A DNA stretch of 37,082 nucleotides from an uncultured Verrucomicrobiota bacterium (GCA_937127435.1 CAKZLZ010000059.1:1-37082); one strand, 5' to 3'. Numbered from the stretch's first letter, positions 1 to 7,703 are shown. Numbers and translations: made by a program. The notes: generated by a model not told the origin, from the sequence alone.

Positions 1-1559
1 AAGCTGTGGATCTGGGTGCCGCGTTCGGTGGCGTCCTCTTGGGACAATATGGCGTTCGGGCCGCCAATCACCTTGTCCCCGCCCAGCTTCGATGGTGAGA
101 GCGGCTTGGTGGCCTCGGCCGGTTTATCCGCGTGGGATTTTGCCCAGTCGGGAATGGCCACATCTGGGATATGGCGGGCCTCGGTCTTGTGGTGCAAAGG
201 CTCTGGCCATGTGCCGACCTGATAGCGCAGCCCCTCGCCAACCCGGTCCCAGAGCACTGTCGCTTTGCCGCCGTCCACCTGGACTTCACGCATCAGCGGT
301 CCTGAATACACCTGCGGTTGCTGATACACCCGGTCCATCGCGGCCAGCGCCATCCGCCGTCCTGCCTCGGCTTTCTGGTAGAAATGCGTGTCCTGATCGC
401 CGATATCGTAAAATTCCACCATGGTGGTGGTCGGATCATCTGCAAACAGACTTTCCGCCTCGCGGATGCTGAGATTGGTCCCGGAACGGTAAAACCAGTT
501 CGGCTGCGGCTCCAGAGGAGGCAAATGATCAGTCGACCGGGTAAGTGTGCCCCAGATAAAAGCAAAATCCTGTCCGAACAATTCCCGCCATTGTGTGGCC
601 ATCGCCACCAGACGGGGACCATACGGACCTCCGGGTCCGCCTTCTCCCTGATGCCAGATCACCCCCCGCACCGCAAAGGGTGCCAGCGGATGCACCCGGG
701 AATTGTAAAGTGCGGTGGGAAAATTCGCAAAGGTGGTTCCCCGAACCGGATATCGACCTTCCCGGGTCTCAATCCATTCCGCCTCAACGGCTTTAAACTC
801 TTCCCAGGTTTTGATGTCCTTTCCTTTTTTGGCCAACTTTTCTTTATTGTCAGTCAGCAACTGTTGATAGAAATTGTCCTCATCTTTGCCCGGAAACTGC
901 TCCAGGGTTTCCCGGGACATCCACGCACCCTGATTGGTCCCCGAAACCGCCACCTGCACAATACCCACCGGTACGCCCAAATTGTCCCGCAAAACCCGGG
1001 CGAAATACTGTGACAGATTGGTGTTGGTAAACGGCTCCTCCAACAACTCCCAGGAAATCCCCCGCGCAAACACTTCCACCTCATCCAAAGGCTCCAGAGA
1101 AGCACCACCCCCGAAACGCCGGAATCGAATGGCCGGTTTTCCGCCGGCAGTGCCGGGAGACTGATAGTGCGGATAGAGTCCGGTCGACTTATCCGGACCG
1201 GTATGGTTCATATTCGATTGGCCGGCAGCGATCCAAACTTCACCCACCACCACATTTTCACGGACCACTTTTTGGTCACCCATATTCACGGTTAGAGGCG
1301 TGCCCGTCGCGGTAGCCTGCAGTGGTGTCAAAGCCAGTTGCCAGCGTCCGTCTTCACCCGTTGAAGTTTTCACCGTCTGCCCCGCAAAGGCCACCTGCAC
1401 CGGTGTCCCCGGATCTGCCCAGCCCCACACCGTCACCGGCTTGCCCTGCTGCAACACCATATTGTCCTGAAAAATATCCGCCAGTCGCGGTTCGACAGCA
1501 TTTGCCGAAATCAAAGCAGTGATCATAATTAATGCAAAAAACAGAATGGGTTTTTTCAT
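1..1559 (-). CDS. Sialate O-acetylesterase family secreted hydrolase (partial, runs off left edge)
   Basis: An open frame of 519 residues starts at ATG 1559 and stays open to the window edge, so the C-terminus is missing. Residues 1-21 form a signal peptide (MKKP, hydrophobic stretch, ANA-V), so the enzyme is exported. The mature start matches the sialate 9-O-acetylesterase family (LADIF-DNMVLQQ). The catalytic serine block GEVWIAAGQSNM places Ser at about residue 115. A second block reads GVIWHQGEG, and DIGDQDTHF followed by AGRRMA supplies the catalytic Asp/His (His about 392). Family members remove O-acetyl groups from sialic acids or, in polysaccharide degraders, from plant or algal glycans; the substrate here is not known. 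An AraC regulator lies upstream on the same strand. Confidence 0.9.
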   Translation of the reverse strand, partial: MKKPILFFALIMITALISANAVEPRLADIFQDNMVLQQGKPVTVWGWADPGTPVQVAFAGQTVKTSTGEDGRWQLALTPLQATATGTPLTVNMGDQKVVRENVVVGEVWIAAGQSNMNHTGPDKSTGLYPHYQSPGTAGGKPAIRFRRFGGGASLEPLDEVEVFARGISWELLEEPFTNTNLSQYFARVLRDNLGVPVGIVQVAVSGTNQGAWMSRETLEQFPGKDEDNFYQQLLTDNKEKLAKKGKDIKTWEEFKAVEAEWIETREGRYPVRGTTFANFPTALYNSRVHPLAPFAVRGVIWHQGEGGPGGPYGPRLVAMATQWRELFGQDFAFIWGTLTRSTDHLPPLEPQPNWFYRSGTNLSIREAESLFADDPTTTMVEFYDIGDQDTHFYQKAEAGRRMALAAMDRVYQQPQVYSGPLMREVQVDGGKATVLWDRVGEGLRYQVGTWPEPLHHKTEARHIPDVAIPDWAKSHADKPAEATKPLSPSKLGGDKVIGGPNAILSQEDATERGTQIHS

Positions 1560-1765
1560 GGGTCTCCGGGAGTGTCTATTTCGAATACGAATTGAACAGC
1601 ATCCATATCAACCGCAAAAAAGCGGTCACCAAGGATGTATTACAATCCTCATACCTGAAATAACCCGCAAAATATGTCAAACGCATTAGTTCTTTTCATG
1701 CAGGAAAATTCAACCCGGCCCAAGCAACGCAGCGGGTGGTTCTCTTCCCCCCCCCTCTAAAAACC
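1560..1765. other. Intergenic region with short dyads and a solo repeat end
   Basis: This stretch lies between the AraC stop and the esterase start, so it should hold the esterase promoter if that gene is transcribed separately. It contains two small dyads: ACCGC/GCGGT around an A-run near 1610-1625, and AGGAT (1632-1636) facing ATCCT (1645-1649). At 1728-1741 CGCAGCGGGTGGTT equals the terminal 14 bases of the MITE-like element found complete at 5411-5678, so it is probably a remnant end. I see no small gene. Confidence 0.4.
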
Positions 1766-2638
1766 TTAACGGTCTATCCACACATCACAATTACTTTTCC
1801 GGTAAGCGGAGGGAGACATGCCACGCTGACTTCTGAACCAGGCCGAAAAATGGGAGGGATAAGAAAAACCCAAATCGAATGCGATCTCCTTCAGCGACAT
1901 CTCCGAGCGGATCAACAGTCGGGTGGCTATATTGATCCGTTCGCGGTTTCGAAAATCGTTGAGCGTCAATCCGGTTTCATTCAGGAACAACCGGTTCAAC
2001 TGACTGACACTCACGCCGATTTCCCGGGCCACCTGCTCGGTGGAGAAATGTTGATTCTCCATATGCATTTCCAAAAGCTGAATGGCCTGCACCACCCGTT
2101 GATCCTGACCCAGCGGGGAGTACATTTCGAATCCCATACGCATTAGCACCTGGCTCCAGGTCTCCACCCAGGCCAGTAAAAGTTTTTGCAGCCTTAAATA
2201 TTCTACTAGATTTACCACGGGATTCTGAAATTCAGAGGCAGATCTGCCCTCCCCCATAACCATGGGAATCCCTTGGGCAACATCTTCCAATTCCGGATAT
2301 TGTTTGGCATCCAAACAAAAAGACTTTTCAAATTCCACCAAGGGTTGACCGGTGATGTATTTGGCAAAAAATCCCACCGAAAGTAATTGGGCGCGTTGAC
2401 TGAATCTTTGCAGGCGCTGCCCGGGACGGACAAACATCCATTGCCCTTTCTGTGCAGTGACCGGACTTTCAGAGCCCTCATCCGTAATTTCCCCCCAGCC
2501 CTGCAGCACCAGCCAGGTGGAATACGTGCGGTTCACCACCGGCCCCTGACCATAGCTGGGTACCTTTCCCCTATAACAATAATAGAGACGAACATCCAGT
2601 TTCCCCCAGTCACTTATCCGTTGTTCAGGAATTTTCAT
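1766..2638 (-). CDS. AraC-family transcriptional regulator
   Basis: A 290-residue protein. The N-terminal half (about 1-160) looks like a cupin-type ligand-binding domain (STWLVLQGWGEI, GQWMFVRPGQ). The C-terminal about 100 residues hold the two AraC helix-turn-helix units: FSTEQVAREIGVSVSQLNRLF, then the signature region LLIRSEMSLKEIAFDLGFSYPSHFSAWFR and GMSPSAYRK. It is expected to bind DNA near sugar-utilisation genes. Its position directly upstream of and co-oriented with the secreted esterase suggests that gene as a target, which is inference from position only. No good Shine-Dalgarno precedes ATG 2638. The 106 bp to the divergent PEP-CTERM gene must carry both promoters. Confidence 0.9.
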   Translation of the reverse strand: MKIPEQRISDWGKLDVRLYYCYRGKVPSYGQGPVVNRTYSTWLVLQGWGEITDEGSESPVTAQKGQWMFVRPGQRLQRFSQRAQLLSVGFFAKYITGQPLVEFEKSFCLDAKQYPELEDVAQGIPMVMGEGRSASEFQNPVVNLVEYLRLQKLLLAWVETWSQVLMRMGFEMYSPLGQDQRVVQAIQLLEMHMENQHFSTEQVAREIGVSVSQLNRLFLNETGLTLNDFRNRERINIATRLLIRSEMSLKEIAFDLGFSYPSHFSAWFRSQRGMSPSAYRKSNCDVWIDR

Positions 2639-2744
2639 GACAAATATCTATAAGTTTTTGTGGTAATTATGCAAGTGTATATCCTTCGGTTAGACGGCGT
2701 TTTCATGTAATCTTTATAAAACCTTTAACCTAGGAAGCTGAATT

Positions 2745-3602
2745 ATGAGCCTTTTCCATTCAATTTCATTCAAGAATCTACGGAATTTTTCTGTAGCTAT
2801 TCTCTCTCTCCTATTCTTGTCATCCTCCGCCCTCCATGCCGAACTGCTGAGCTATTGGAACTTCAATAACGTCAGTCCTGCGTACAATTCGGGCACTCTC
2901 GGTTCTTTTAACACCTCCGCAGCGGCTTATGGCGAGGCCTACTCACAAACCAGCAATTCAGTCCCTGGCACGCTCGCCAGCAACACCGCCAACAGCACTG
3001 TGTTTAACGGCACGATCGACTTCGCCAATATGGCAGAGATTAGCAATGTCACAATCAACGGCAAAGCGGCGTCCAGCTACTCCTCTCAAGAAAGTACAAC
3101 CGGCGACGCGGGTTATGGTGTGTTTTTAGACTCCACGGTCAACCGCGCCGGCACAGACGCCACCACCGGTGGTTCTCTCATTTTCTTGAACTCTGGGATA
3201 AATTTGGACGACCAGTACATCACCCTTTCGCTAAGCAGCGTCGGGTATGACGCACTCTCCCTGAGCTATGCCACCCGCCGCACCGGCGGCATGAGCGCCA
3301 GAGATGTTTGGACCTACAGCACAGATGGCATTAACTACAACGCCCTCTCAACCCCGGGATACACCACCGGTACCGGAAGCTTCTCGACCACGAACCTGGA
3401 TCTCTCCACCCTCAGTGCCAATGCCCTCGATAACCAATCCAGCTTCTACCTGCGTTTAAAATTTGATCATAACTCCGGTACCGTTGGCAGCTATTCCTAT
3501 GACAATATTCAGGTGACCGGCTCCGTCATCCCCGAGCCTTCTTCCCTGCTATTATTGTTGGTGGGCGGTCTCGGTTTTGCCTGCCTGCGCCGTAAACGCT
3601 GA
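2745..3602 (+). CDS. PEP-CTERM sorting-domain protein
   Basis: A 285-residue exported protein. Residues 1-32 are a signal peptide ending SALHA. The body begins ELLSYWNFNN and is rich in Ser, Thr, Gly and Asn, with a beta-sandwich look. The C-terminus is a textbook PEP-CTERM tail: IPEPSS, a hydrophobic segment, then a basic end (CLRRKR). Such tails are processed by exosortases to anchor or export proteins, often in exopolysaccharide-producing PVC bacteria and proteobacteria. No exosortase gene lies in this window, so the processing enzyme is elsewhere. AGGAAG sits 7 nt before ATG 2745. A terminator hairpin follows at 3643. The specific function is unknown. Confidence 0.88.
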   Translation: MSLFHSISFKNLRNFSVAILSLLFLSSSALHAELLSYWNFNNVSPAYNSGTLGSFNTSAAAYGEAYSQTSNSVPGTLASNTANSTVFNGTIDFANMAEISNVTINGKAASSYSSQESTTGDAGYGVFLDSTVNRAGTDATTGGSLIFLNSGINLDDQYITLSLSSVGYDALSLSYATRRTGGMSARDVWTYSTDGINYNALSTPGYTTGTGSFSTTNLDLSTLSANALDNQSSFYLRLKFDHNSGTVGSYSYDNIQVTGSVIPEPSSLLLLLVGGLGFACLRRKR

Positions 3603-3642
3603 ATCTGCAGCGTTTTCCCAAACCACATTTAAAGTAGAACCG

Positions 3643-3672
3643 CCGTCTCGAGTGAAAGCCCGGGACGGTTTT
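3643..3672 (+). terminator. Rho-independent terminator after PEP-CTERM gene
   Basis: CCGTCTCG (3643-3650) pairs with CGGGACGG (3661-3668) around a 10-nt loop, with one G-T pair, and is followed by TTTT. It sits 40 bp after the stop codon at 3602. Confidence 0.7.
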
Positions 3673-3776
3673 CGTTTGGGGTCTTTTCATCGTTTAAATC
3701 CGGATGACTTTCGCCCTCGAAACGCACACGGCGTATTCGCGAAAATCAGCGTTAATTAGCGGTTAAAAATCCGCAG

Positions 3777-4694
3777 TTATTCCGCCACAATCTCGGTGCC
3801 CACCCCTTGCTCGGTAAACAATTCGAGCAACAGAGAATGCGGCAGGGAGGCATCAATAATATGGGTTTTCTTTATGCCCGCTTTGATCGCCTTCACCGCA
3901 CCGGACACTTTGGGTAGCATCCCCCCGGCGATCACTCCTTCGGCAATCAGGTCCTCTACATCTTTCAGGGTCAGGTGAGAGATCAAACTGCTTTTGTCCG
4001 ACGGATCGCGGAGGATCCCCGGTACATCCGATAAAAATACCAGTTTGCGGGCTTGCAGCTGACGCGCCATCGCGCCGGCCGCCACGTCGGCATTGATGTT
4101 GTACACCTGTCCGTCCGAATCGGAACCCAGTGGCGTCACCACCGGAATCTTTCCCGCTTTGACTGCCGCCAAAATCGGTTCCACGTTGACCCCCACCACG
4201 TCGCCCACAAATCCCCAATCCAACTGCTTCCCGGTTTCGGGATCTTTTTCGCTGTGGCGCACCACGTTAAAAATATCCTGACCTTTGATTCCGACTGCAT
4301 GGGCCTGGTAGCGTTCCAACACTTCGCAGACCTGGGGATTGACTTCACCATTCAAGGTGCTTTCCACAATAGTGATGGTTTTTTCATCGGTCACCCGAAG
4401 ACCCTTCACAAAATTCGGCGCAATCCCCGCTTTATTCATTTCACGTGAAATGGCTTTGCCCCCGCCATGCACCACCACCGGCCGCAGGCCAATGATTTCC
4501 ATAAACGCAATGTCCCGCAGGATATCCGCGTAATCCGCCTCGTCATCCAACAATGAGCCCCCGAATTTCACCACCATGGTTTCCCCGCGAAACGCCTGAA
4601 TAAAAGGCATGGCGTCAATCAGTACGGAAGCTTTCTGGATGGCATCATCAATAATCATCATAAAACCGGGGTGAAATTGAGGGGACTTAAACAC
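3777..4694 (-). CDS. argB: Acetylglutamate kinase
   Basis: Phosphorylates N-acetylglutamate with ATP, the second step of arginine synthesis. With the GTG start at 4694 it has 305 residues. Amino-acid-kinase motifs are KFGGSLL (about 43-49), VVVHGGGKAI (about 73-82), NINADVAAGAMA and KLVFLSDVPGIL. The roughly 30 residues before KFGG and the C-terminal SLLLELFTEQGVGTEI segment resemble the arginine-feedback-inhibited hexameric type rather than the short E. coli type; that is inference. Start choice: GTG 4694 has AGAGG 8 nt upstream, while ATG 4661 and ATG 4658 lack a ribosome site but would give a more typical N-terminus. No other arginine gene is adjacent. A hairpin with a U-run abuts the GTG start. 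Confidence 0.95.
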   Translation of the reverse strand: MFKSPQFHPGFMMIIDDAIQKASVLIDAMPFIQAFRGETMVVKFGGSLLDDEADYADILRDIAFMEIIGLRPVVVHGGGKAISREMNKAGIAPNFVKGLRVTDEKTITIVESTLNGEVNPQVCEVLERYQAHAVGIKGQDIFNVVRHSEKDPETGKQLDWGFVGDVVGVNVEPILAAVKAGKIPVVTPLGSDSDGQVYNINADVAAGAMARQLQARKLVFLSDVPGILRDPSDKSSLISHLTLKDVEDLIAEGVIAGGMLPKVSGAVKAIKAGIKKTHIIDASLPHSLLLELFTEQGVGTEIVAE

Positions 4695-4730
4695 AAAAAA
4701 TGCCTCTAAGTCAATCGTAGGACGGCATTT
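4695..4730 (-). promoter_or_regulatory. Hairpin with U-run directly before argB GTG start
   Basis: Read on the minus strand, AAATGCC (4724-4730) pairs with GGCATTT (4698-4704), leaving a 19-nt loop, and the run of U (4695-4700) touches the GTG start codon. The AGAGG ribosome site lies at the base of the right arm. It could be an attenuator or an SD-sequestering hairpin. The 7-bp stem with a long loop is modest. Confidence 0.35.
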
Positions 4731-4735
4731 GCGTT

Positions 4736-4760
4736 AAAAAAGCCCAAGACCGCTGGGTTT
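4736..4760 (-). terminator. Probable terminator downstream of the 2Fe-2S ferredoxin gene
   Basis: On the minus strand AAACCCA pairs with TGGG-(C)-TTT around a 7-nt loop, with one bulged C, and is followed by a run of T. It lies about 230 bp after the ferredoxin stop and about 40 bp before argB, so it would separate the two transcripts. Confidence 0.45.
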
Positions 4761-4990
4761 AAGAGGCCTTTTCTCTCCAAGTACCCCGTCATCAGCTTCC
4801 TTTACCTGCGGAGCACAGGAAGCCTCCCGCCTCCCAAAGAAATCAGGACTTCGGGACGAAGTCGGTCCGGTTTTCCCCACGAAGGGCCCGCGTCCCCCTG
4901 GCCGTCGCGAGCGACAGCTCGGGCAGGCGCGGTCCAACGACCCAAGCCTCCTCCGTGAACTCCAACCGAACATATGGTTCCCCAAAAATA
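4761..4990. other. Intergenic, repeat-bearing; no gene seen
   Basis: GC-rich spacer between argB and the ferredoxin gene. The open frame crossing it on the minus strand has no family resemblance and runs through a repeat, so I do not call it a gene. It contains a 31-nt hairpin repeat at 4897-4927. Confidence 0.5.
4897..4927 (+). repeat. Short hairpin repeat, copy A (CCTGGCCG...CGGGCAGG)
   Basis: Arms CCTGGCCG and CGGGCAGG pair except for one internal G-G mismatch. The middle holds a second palindrome, GTCGC-GA-GCGAC. The reverse complement of 20377-20407 is identical over all 31 bases. Variants sharing only the arms occur at 20463, 27621 and 36984. Confidence 0.7.
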
Positions 4991-5356
4991 TCACTTCTGA
5001 TGGAACACATACTCCGCCACCGGAATCCCGCCGATCAAATGCTCCTGAATGATACGCTCCAAGACTTCCGGGGTGCAGGAATGATACCAAACGCCCTCCG
5101 GATACACCACCGCGACGGGGCCGTTCATGCACACCCGCAAACAGTTGGCTTTGGTTCGATAAACCCCGCCCGCCCCGGTCAAGTTCAGTTCCTTGAGACG
5201 CTGCTTTAAATAATCCCAGGACTCCAAACTTTTCTTAAGCCCGCAACACTTGGGTTTGGTCTGGTCACAACAGAGGAAAATATGATGACGGATTTCAGGA
5301 ATTCCCAAGGCCGCTGCTTCAGCTTGGATTTTGGAAAGATCTGGTAAAGAGGACAT
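4991..5356 (-). CDS. Thioredoxin-like [2Fe-2S] ferredoxin
   Basis: A 121-residue protein of the (2Fe-2S) ferredoxin family with a thioredoxin-like fold, related to NuoE-type subunits. It begins with a region ending HHIFLCC and has four likely cluster-ligand positions: Cys29 or 30, Cys37 or 38, Cys72 and Cys76, in the typical [21 protein letters not shown] context. It probably acts as a small cytoplasmic electron carrier; the partner is unknown and no oxidoreductase is adjacent. ATG 5356 leaves only 54 bp to the MITE-like element on its upstream side, so its promoter may lie close to or inside that element. Confidence 0.85.
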   Translation of the reverse strand: MSSLPDLSKIQAEAAALGIPEIRHHIFLCCDQTKPKCCGLKKSLESWDYLKQRLKELNLTGAGGVYRTKANCLRVCMNGPVAVVYPEGVWYHSCTPEVLERIIQEHLIGGIPVAEYVFHQK

Positions 5357-5410
5357 ACAACCAACATAATTCTCCAGGTCAACAATTCAACCGCAGGCAA
5401 AAAATATTTT

Positions 5411-5678
5411 AACCACCCGCTTCGCTGGAGCACACGGAGCACGGAGACCATGCAGATGGCGGTTGTCGTTTGCGAGCCCCGTAAGAATCCCCGATTGCAA
5501 AAGCTTAAGCGACAAAATTCCGCAGAGCACCAAAACCGATGGCGAACGGAAGGAGATGCCGCATCCCGGGGGACTTCCGGGGCTCGCGGCATTCCTTCCC
5601 CAGTCGATTAGCCTCCGTGCATTCTCCGCCGAAGGCCCTGAGCTTGCCGAAGGGTGTGCTCCAGCGCAGCGGGTGGTT
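5411..5678. repeat. MITE-like element, copy 1
   Basis: A 268-bp non-coding unit bounded by imperfect terminal inverted repeats: AACCACCCGCTTCGCTGGAG (5411-5430) and CTCCAGCGCAGCGGGTGGTT (5659-5678). Inside is a core hairpin, GGAAGGAGATGCCGC (5548-5562) against GCGGCATTCCTTCC (5586-5599). A 27-nt module starting GCCGAAGGCCCTGAGC lies at 5628-5654. Related copies are at 7786-8055 and 20351-20649. It encodes no convincing protein. The left and right flanks are AT-rich (TATTTT / AAAATTTT). Class and mobility are inference. Confidence 0.7.
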
Positions 5679-5771
5679 AAAATTTTCAGAATCGGGTTTT
5701 CCATTCCTTTCAATTCCTTTACAAACTCATCCAACATCCCCCAAACTCCGTTTACCCAAAGGAACCAATCT

Positions 5772-6239
5772 ATGAAAAAAATCATCCCTGTCTTCTTCAC
5801 TTGTTTTTGGATCTCCAGCCTCGCCTGGACCGAAGATCTTCCTTCCGCAAAAGAGCAAGTCCTCGCCCTCGAAAAAGAAATGGCGGTGGCCTTGGTCGCG
5901 ACCGACAAAGAAACCCTGTTGCGCCTGTTTGCAGAGGATCTCATGGTCAACAACCCCGGCAACAGCGTGCTCACGGACCGCGATCAAGTGATGGAGCGGG
6001 TGGACGCGGGCATCATTCAATACAGTTCGTTTGAACAAAAAGTTGAAGGGGTCCGGGCTTATGAAGGAATGGTCATTGTCATGGGGGAAGAAACCGTCCG
6101 TCCCTCGGGCAACGCCCCCGGCGCCGGCCATACCCTGCGTCGACGCTTCACGGACATCTGGATGCTCAGAGACGGCGCCTGGCAATTAACCATCCGGCAC
6201 GCCAATATTCTTCCGGTTTTAAAACCGGTCGAAAAATAA
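5772..6239 (+). CDS. Secreted SnoaL/DUF4440-like (NTF2-fold) protein
   Basis: A 155-residue protein starting at ATG 5772, with AAGGA 8 nt upstream. The frame is open further upstream, but that part lies in a repeat element and is not coding. Residues 1-20 are a signal peptide (MKKIIPVFFTCFWISSLAWT-E). The rest fits the NTF2-like DUF4440/SnoaL fold: an N-terminal helix pair (VLALEKEMAVALVATDKETLLRLFAEDLMV), the loop NPGNSVLTDRDQVMERV, then strands ending RRFTDIWMLRDGAWQLTIRHANIL. Family members bind small ligands or act as isomerase-like enzymes, but this one has no predictable substrate. It is probably periplasmic. A strong hairpin follows the stop. Confidence 0.8.
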   Translation: MKKIIPVFFTCFWISSLAWTEDLPSAKEQVLALEKEMAVALVATDKETLLRLFAEDLMVNNPGNSVLTDRDQVMERVDAGIIQYSSFEQKVEGVRAYEGMVIVMGEETVRPSGNAPGAGHTLRRRFTDIWMLRDGAWQLTIRHANILPVLKPVEK

Positions 6240-6250
6240 TTCCCCTAAAG

Positions 6251-6283
6251 GGTCTGTTGATTTATTCAAAAAATCAACAGACC
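6251..6283 (+). terminator. Strong hairpin after the DUF4440 gene
   Basis: A perfect 13-bp stem, GGTCTGTTGATTT (6251-6263) with AAATCAACAGACC (6271-6283), and a 7-nt loop, 11 bp after the stop codon. The 3-prime tail is TTAAAAA rather than a clean T-run on either strand, so termination efficiency is uncertain. Confidence 0.55.
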
Positions 6284-6377
6284 TTAAAAACGGAACGTCT
6301 GAATTCTAAATGGCCTTTTGGAAATATTTCATAAGGTAAAGATACGCCCATTGATCCATCCTCCAACTTTCCTCTCA

Positions 6378-6590
6378 ATGAATGAAGAATACAGTGGTGG
6401 CTCCCCACATGTTCATCCTCCACCCACTGCTACAGCTGAGATCGTACGCCGCCTGATGCCCGGTGCTGGTGTTCATCCAGTTGACATAAGCCGCGGCTTC
6501 ATACCAACTGATGTTCGCAGCAGGCTGATTACCTGTATAGCTACCCGCAGTGACATGGGTCAGGGATGTTACGGGATGCCACCTACATTT
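6378..6590 (-). pseudogene. SUMF1/formylglycine-generating-enzyme domain remnant
   Basis: On the minus strand a roughly 70-residue piece reads VTSLTHVTAGSYTGN, then ISWYEAAAYVNWMNTSTGHQ and AAYDLS, ending near WRMNMWGA. This is the characteristic start of SUMF1-type (formylglycine-generating sulfatase-modifying) secreted proteins common in PVC bacteria, where a WYEAA-x-VNW-NTSTG-QAAY block is usual. Immediately upstream, NENVGGIP continues the family pattern in the neighbouring frame, indicating a one-base frameshift. No start, and neither the catalytic cysteine region nor the C-terminal core, is present. It begins just after the LuxR stop codon. It is a broken fragment. Confidence 0.6.
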
Positions 6591-6597
6591 TCGTTGT

Positions 6598-7437
6598 TCA
6601 GATTTCCCAGTCGTTTGCGGAAGGACCGCCTGTAGTCGGCACCGTAGTGGTTTCCATCGTTTTCCCGGCATCTTTCGTCTGGCCGATCCGGATAGCCCAC
6701 AGGGCAGCGGCCAGCCGGTTTTCCACCCCGATCTTCCGGAACATATTCTTTGCGTATTCTTTCACGGTGTGCAACTTGAGCCCGAGCAGGATGGCAATTT
6801 CATCATTGGTTTTCCCTTCGCTAACCCAGCTCAACACTTCAGCCTCTCTTAAACTGAGCTCTGGATGCTCTGCCAACACCTCCGGGGAAACTTTGGAAAA
6901 CATTGTTTCCTCCTGAGCAATCAGCAGAGAGCGGGTCTGGGTCAGATGACGCTGTCCCAACTGAATCAACATCCGTTCCCGGTCTGAAAATTCCGGCCCC
7001 CTGTTCCGTTCAATACCAAAAAAGCAGATTTCGTCTTCCCGGCCGGGAATATGCACTGCGCAATGATCATCAATGCCAATCACCTGATAGACCTCCGAAA
7101 AAATATCCAGTTTGCGGAATTCCCTGCGGGTATAAAAATCACTGCGGTAAAATGGTTTTCCTTCGTTCACTTCGGGATCCCAACGGAACAACTCATATTT
7201 TCCCATGAGTTCTCCAAGGGCCTCCATCGCCTCATAAAACCCCGGGACAGCTTCATTAAACCCGATGTCCAGATGCTGGGTTGGCAAATCCAGGGATCCG
7301 AAGGCGATAAATTCTGACGGGATGAGGGTCTCCCAAAACCGGAAAGAGCGCACAGGAAAACTCTCAAGCTTCAAGCCGGGCACATGAAGTTTGGTACACG
7401 CTTCGCTAAAACGAATGATATCCTGGCTTGTAAGCAT
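6598..7437 (-). CDS. LuxR-type transcriptional regulator
   Basis: A 279-residue protein. The C-terminal part carries a LuxR/GerE helix-turn-helix: LSLREAEVLSWVSEGKTNDE, then AILLGLKLHTVKEYAKNMFRKIGVENRLAAA (about 190-245). The N-terminal about 170 residues look like a GAF-like sensor domain (DHCAVHIPGREDEICFFGIER), with no receiver domain, so this is a ligand- or state-sensing regulator and not a response regulator. The last 30 residues after the HTH are low in structure. AGGA lies only a few bases before ATG 7437. No obvious target is adjacent except the decayed SUMF1 fragment. The signal is unknown. Confidence 0.85.
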   Translation of the reverse strand: MLTSQDIIRFSEACTKLHVPGLKLESFPVRSFRFWETLIPSEFIAFGSLDLPTQHLDIGFNEAVPGFYEAMEALGELMGKYELFRWDPEVNEGKPFYRSDFYTRREFRKLDIFSEVYQVIGIDDHCAVHIPGREDEICFFGIERNRGPEFSDRERMLIQLGQRHLTQTRSLLIAQEETMFSKVSPEVLAEHPELSLREAEVLSWVSEGKTNDEIAILLGLKLHTVKEYAKNMFRKIGVENRLAAALWAIRIGQTKDAGKTMETTTVPTTGGPSANDWEI

Positions 7438-7573
7438 ATTCCTGTAACTATTAGGATTAACATTTTTAATAGCTTAAAACATTAGTTTTTTTTGTCAAAA
7501 AATTAAAAGCGGGGCATTCCCCCAGGGCGCATCTCTCAATTGGTGAATACATCCTCATTCATCTTGGAATGAC
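7438..7573. other. Intergenic region upstream of the LuxR gene
   Basis: AT-rich start (7440-7505) likely holding the LuxR promoter, followed by a copy of a short repeat at 7525-7548. No gene seen. Confidence 0.4.
7525..7548 (+). repeat. GGGCGCATC short repeat, copy 1
   Basis: GGGCGCATCTCTCAATTGGT followed by GAAT. Related sequences occur at 20289-20312 (plus) and 20658-20681 (minus), with consensus GGGCGCATCYC-N-N-AATYGGTG. Confidence 0.5.
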
Positions 7574-7703
7574 TACGCCCGAGTCCCGCGTTTACGCGGA
7601 AGTATCCCCTTCCCCTTTAGGGGTTGGGTATGGCCTCTTCAAAATGAAACCGGGCCGTAAACGTCCCTTATAACTTCCGCGTAAACGCGGGACTCAGGCG
7701 TAA
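7574..7703. repeat. Long inverted repeat (30-bp arms)
   Basis: The left arm 7574-7603 and right arm 7673-7702 are reverse complements at 29 of 30 bases. Each arm contains the inner palindrome CCGCGTTTACGCGG. The 69-bp centre has CCCCTTCCCCTTTAGGGG and no coding capacity. It could be a MITE-like unit or a strong RNA hairpin. No protein-coding gene overlaps it. Confidence 0.7.

Noticed and set aside
318..1013. 231-residue plus-strand ORF over the esterase
   Set aside because: Lies opposite the esterase frame, which has a signal peptide and catalytic motifs; the plus ORF shows none.
4734..5132. 132-residue minus-strand ORF between argB and the ferredoxin gene
   Set aside because: Arg/Ser/Gly-rich, runs through a hairpin repeat and into the ferredoxin gene in another frame.
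5463..5771. N-terminal extension of the DUF4440 frame
   Set aside because: Falls in MITE-like copy 1; the signal peptide and ribosome site fit ATG 5772.
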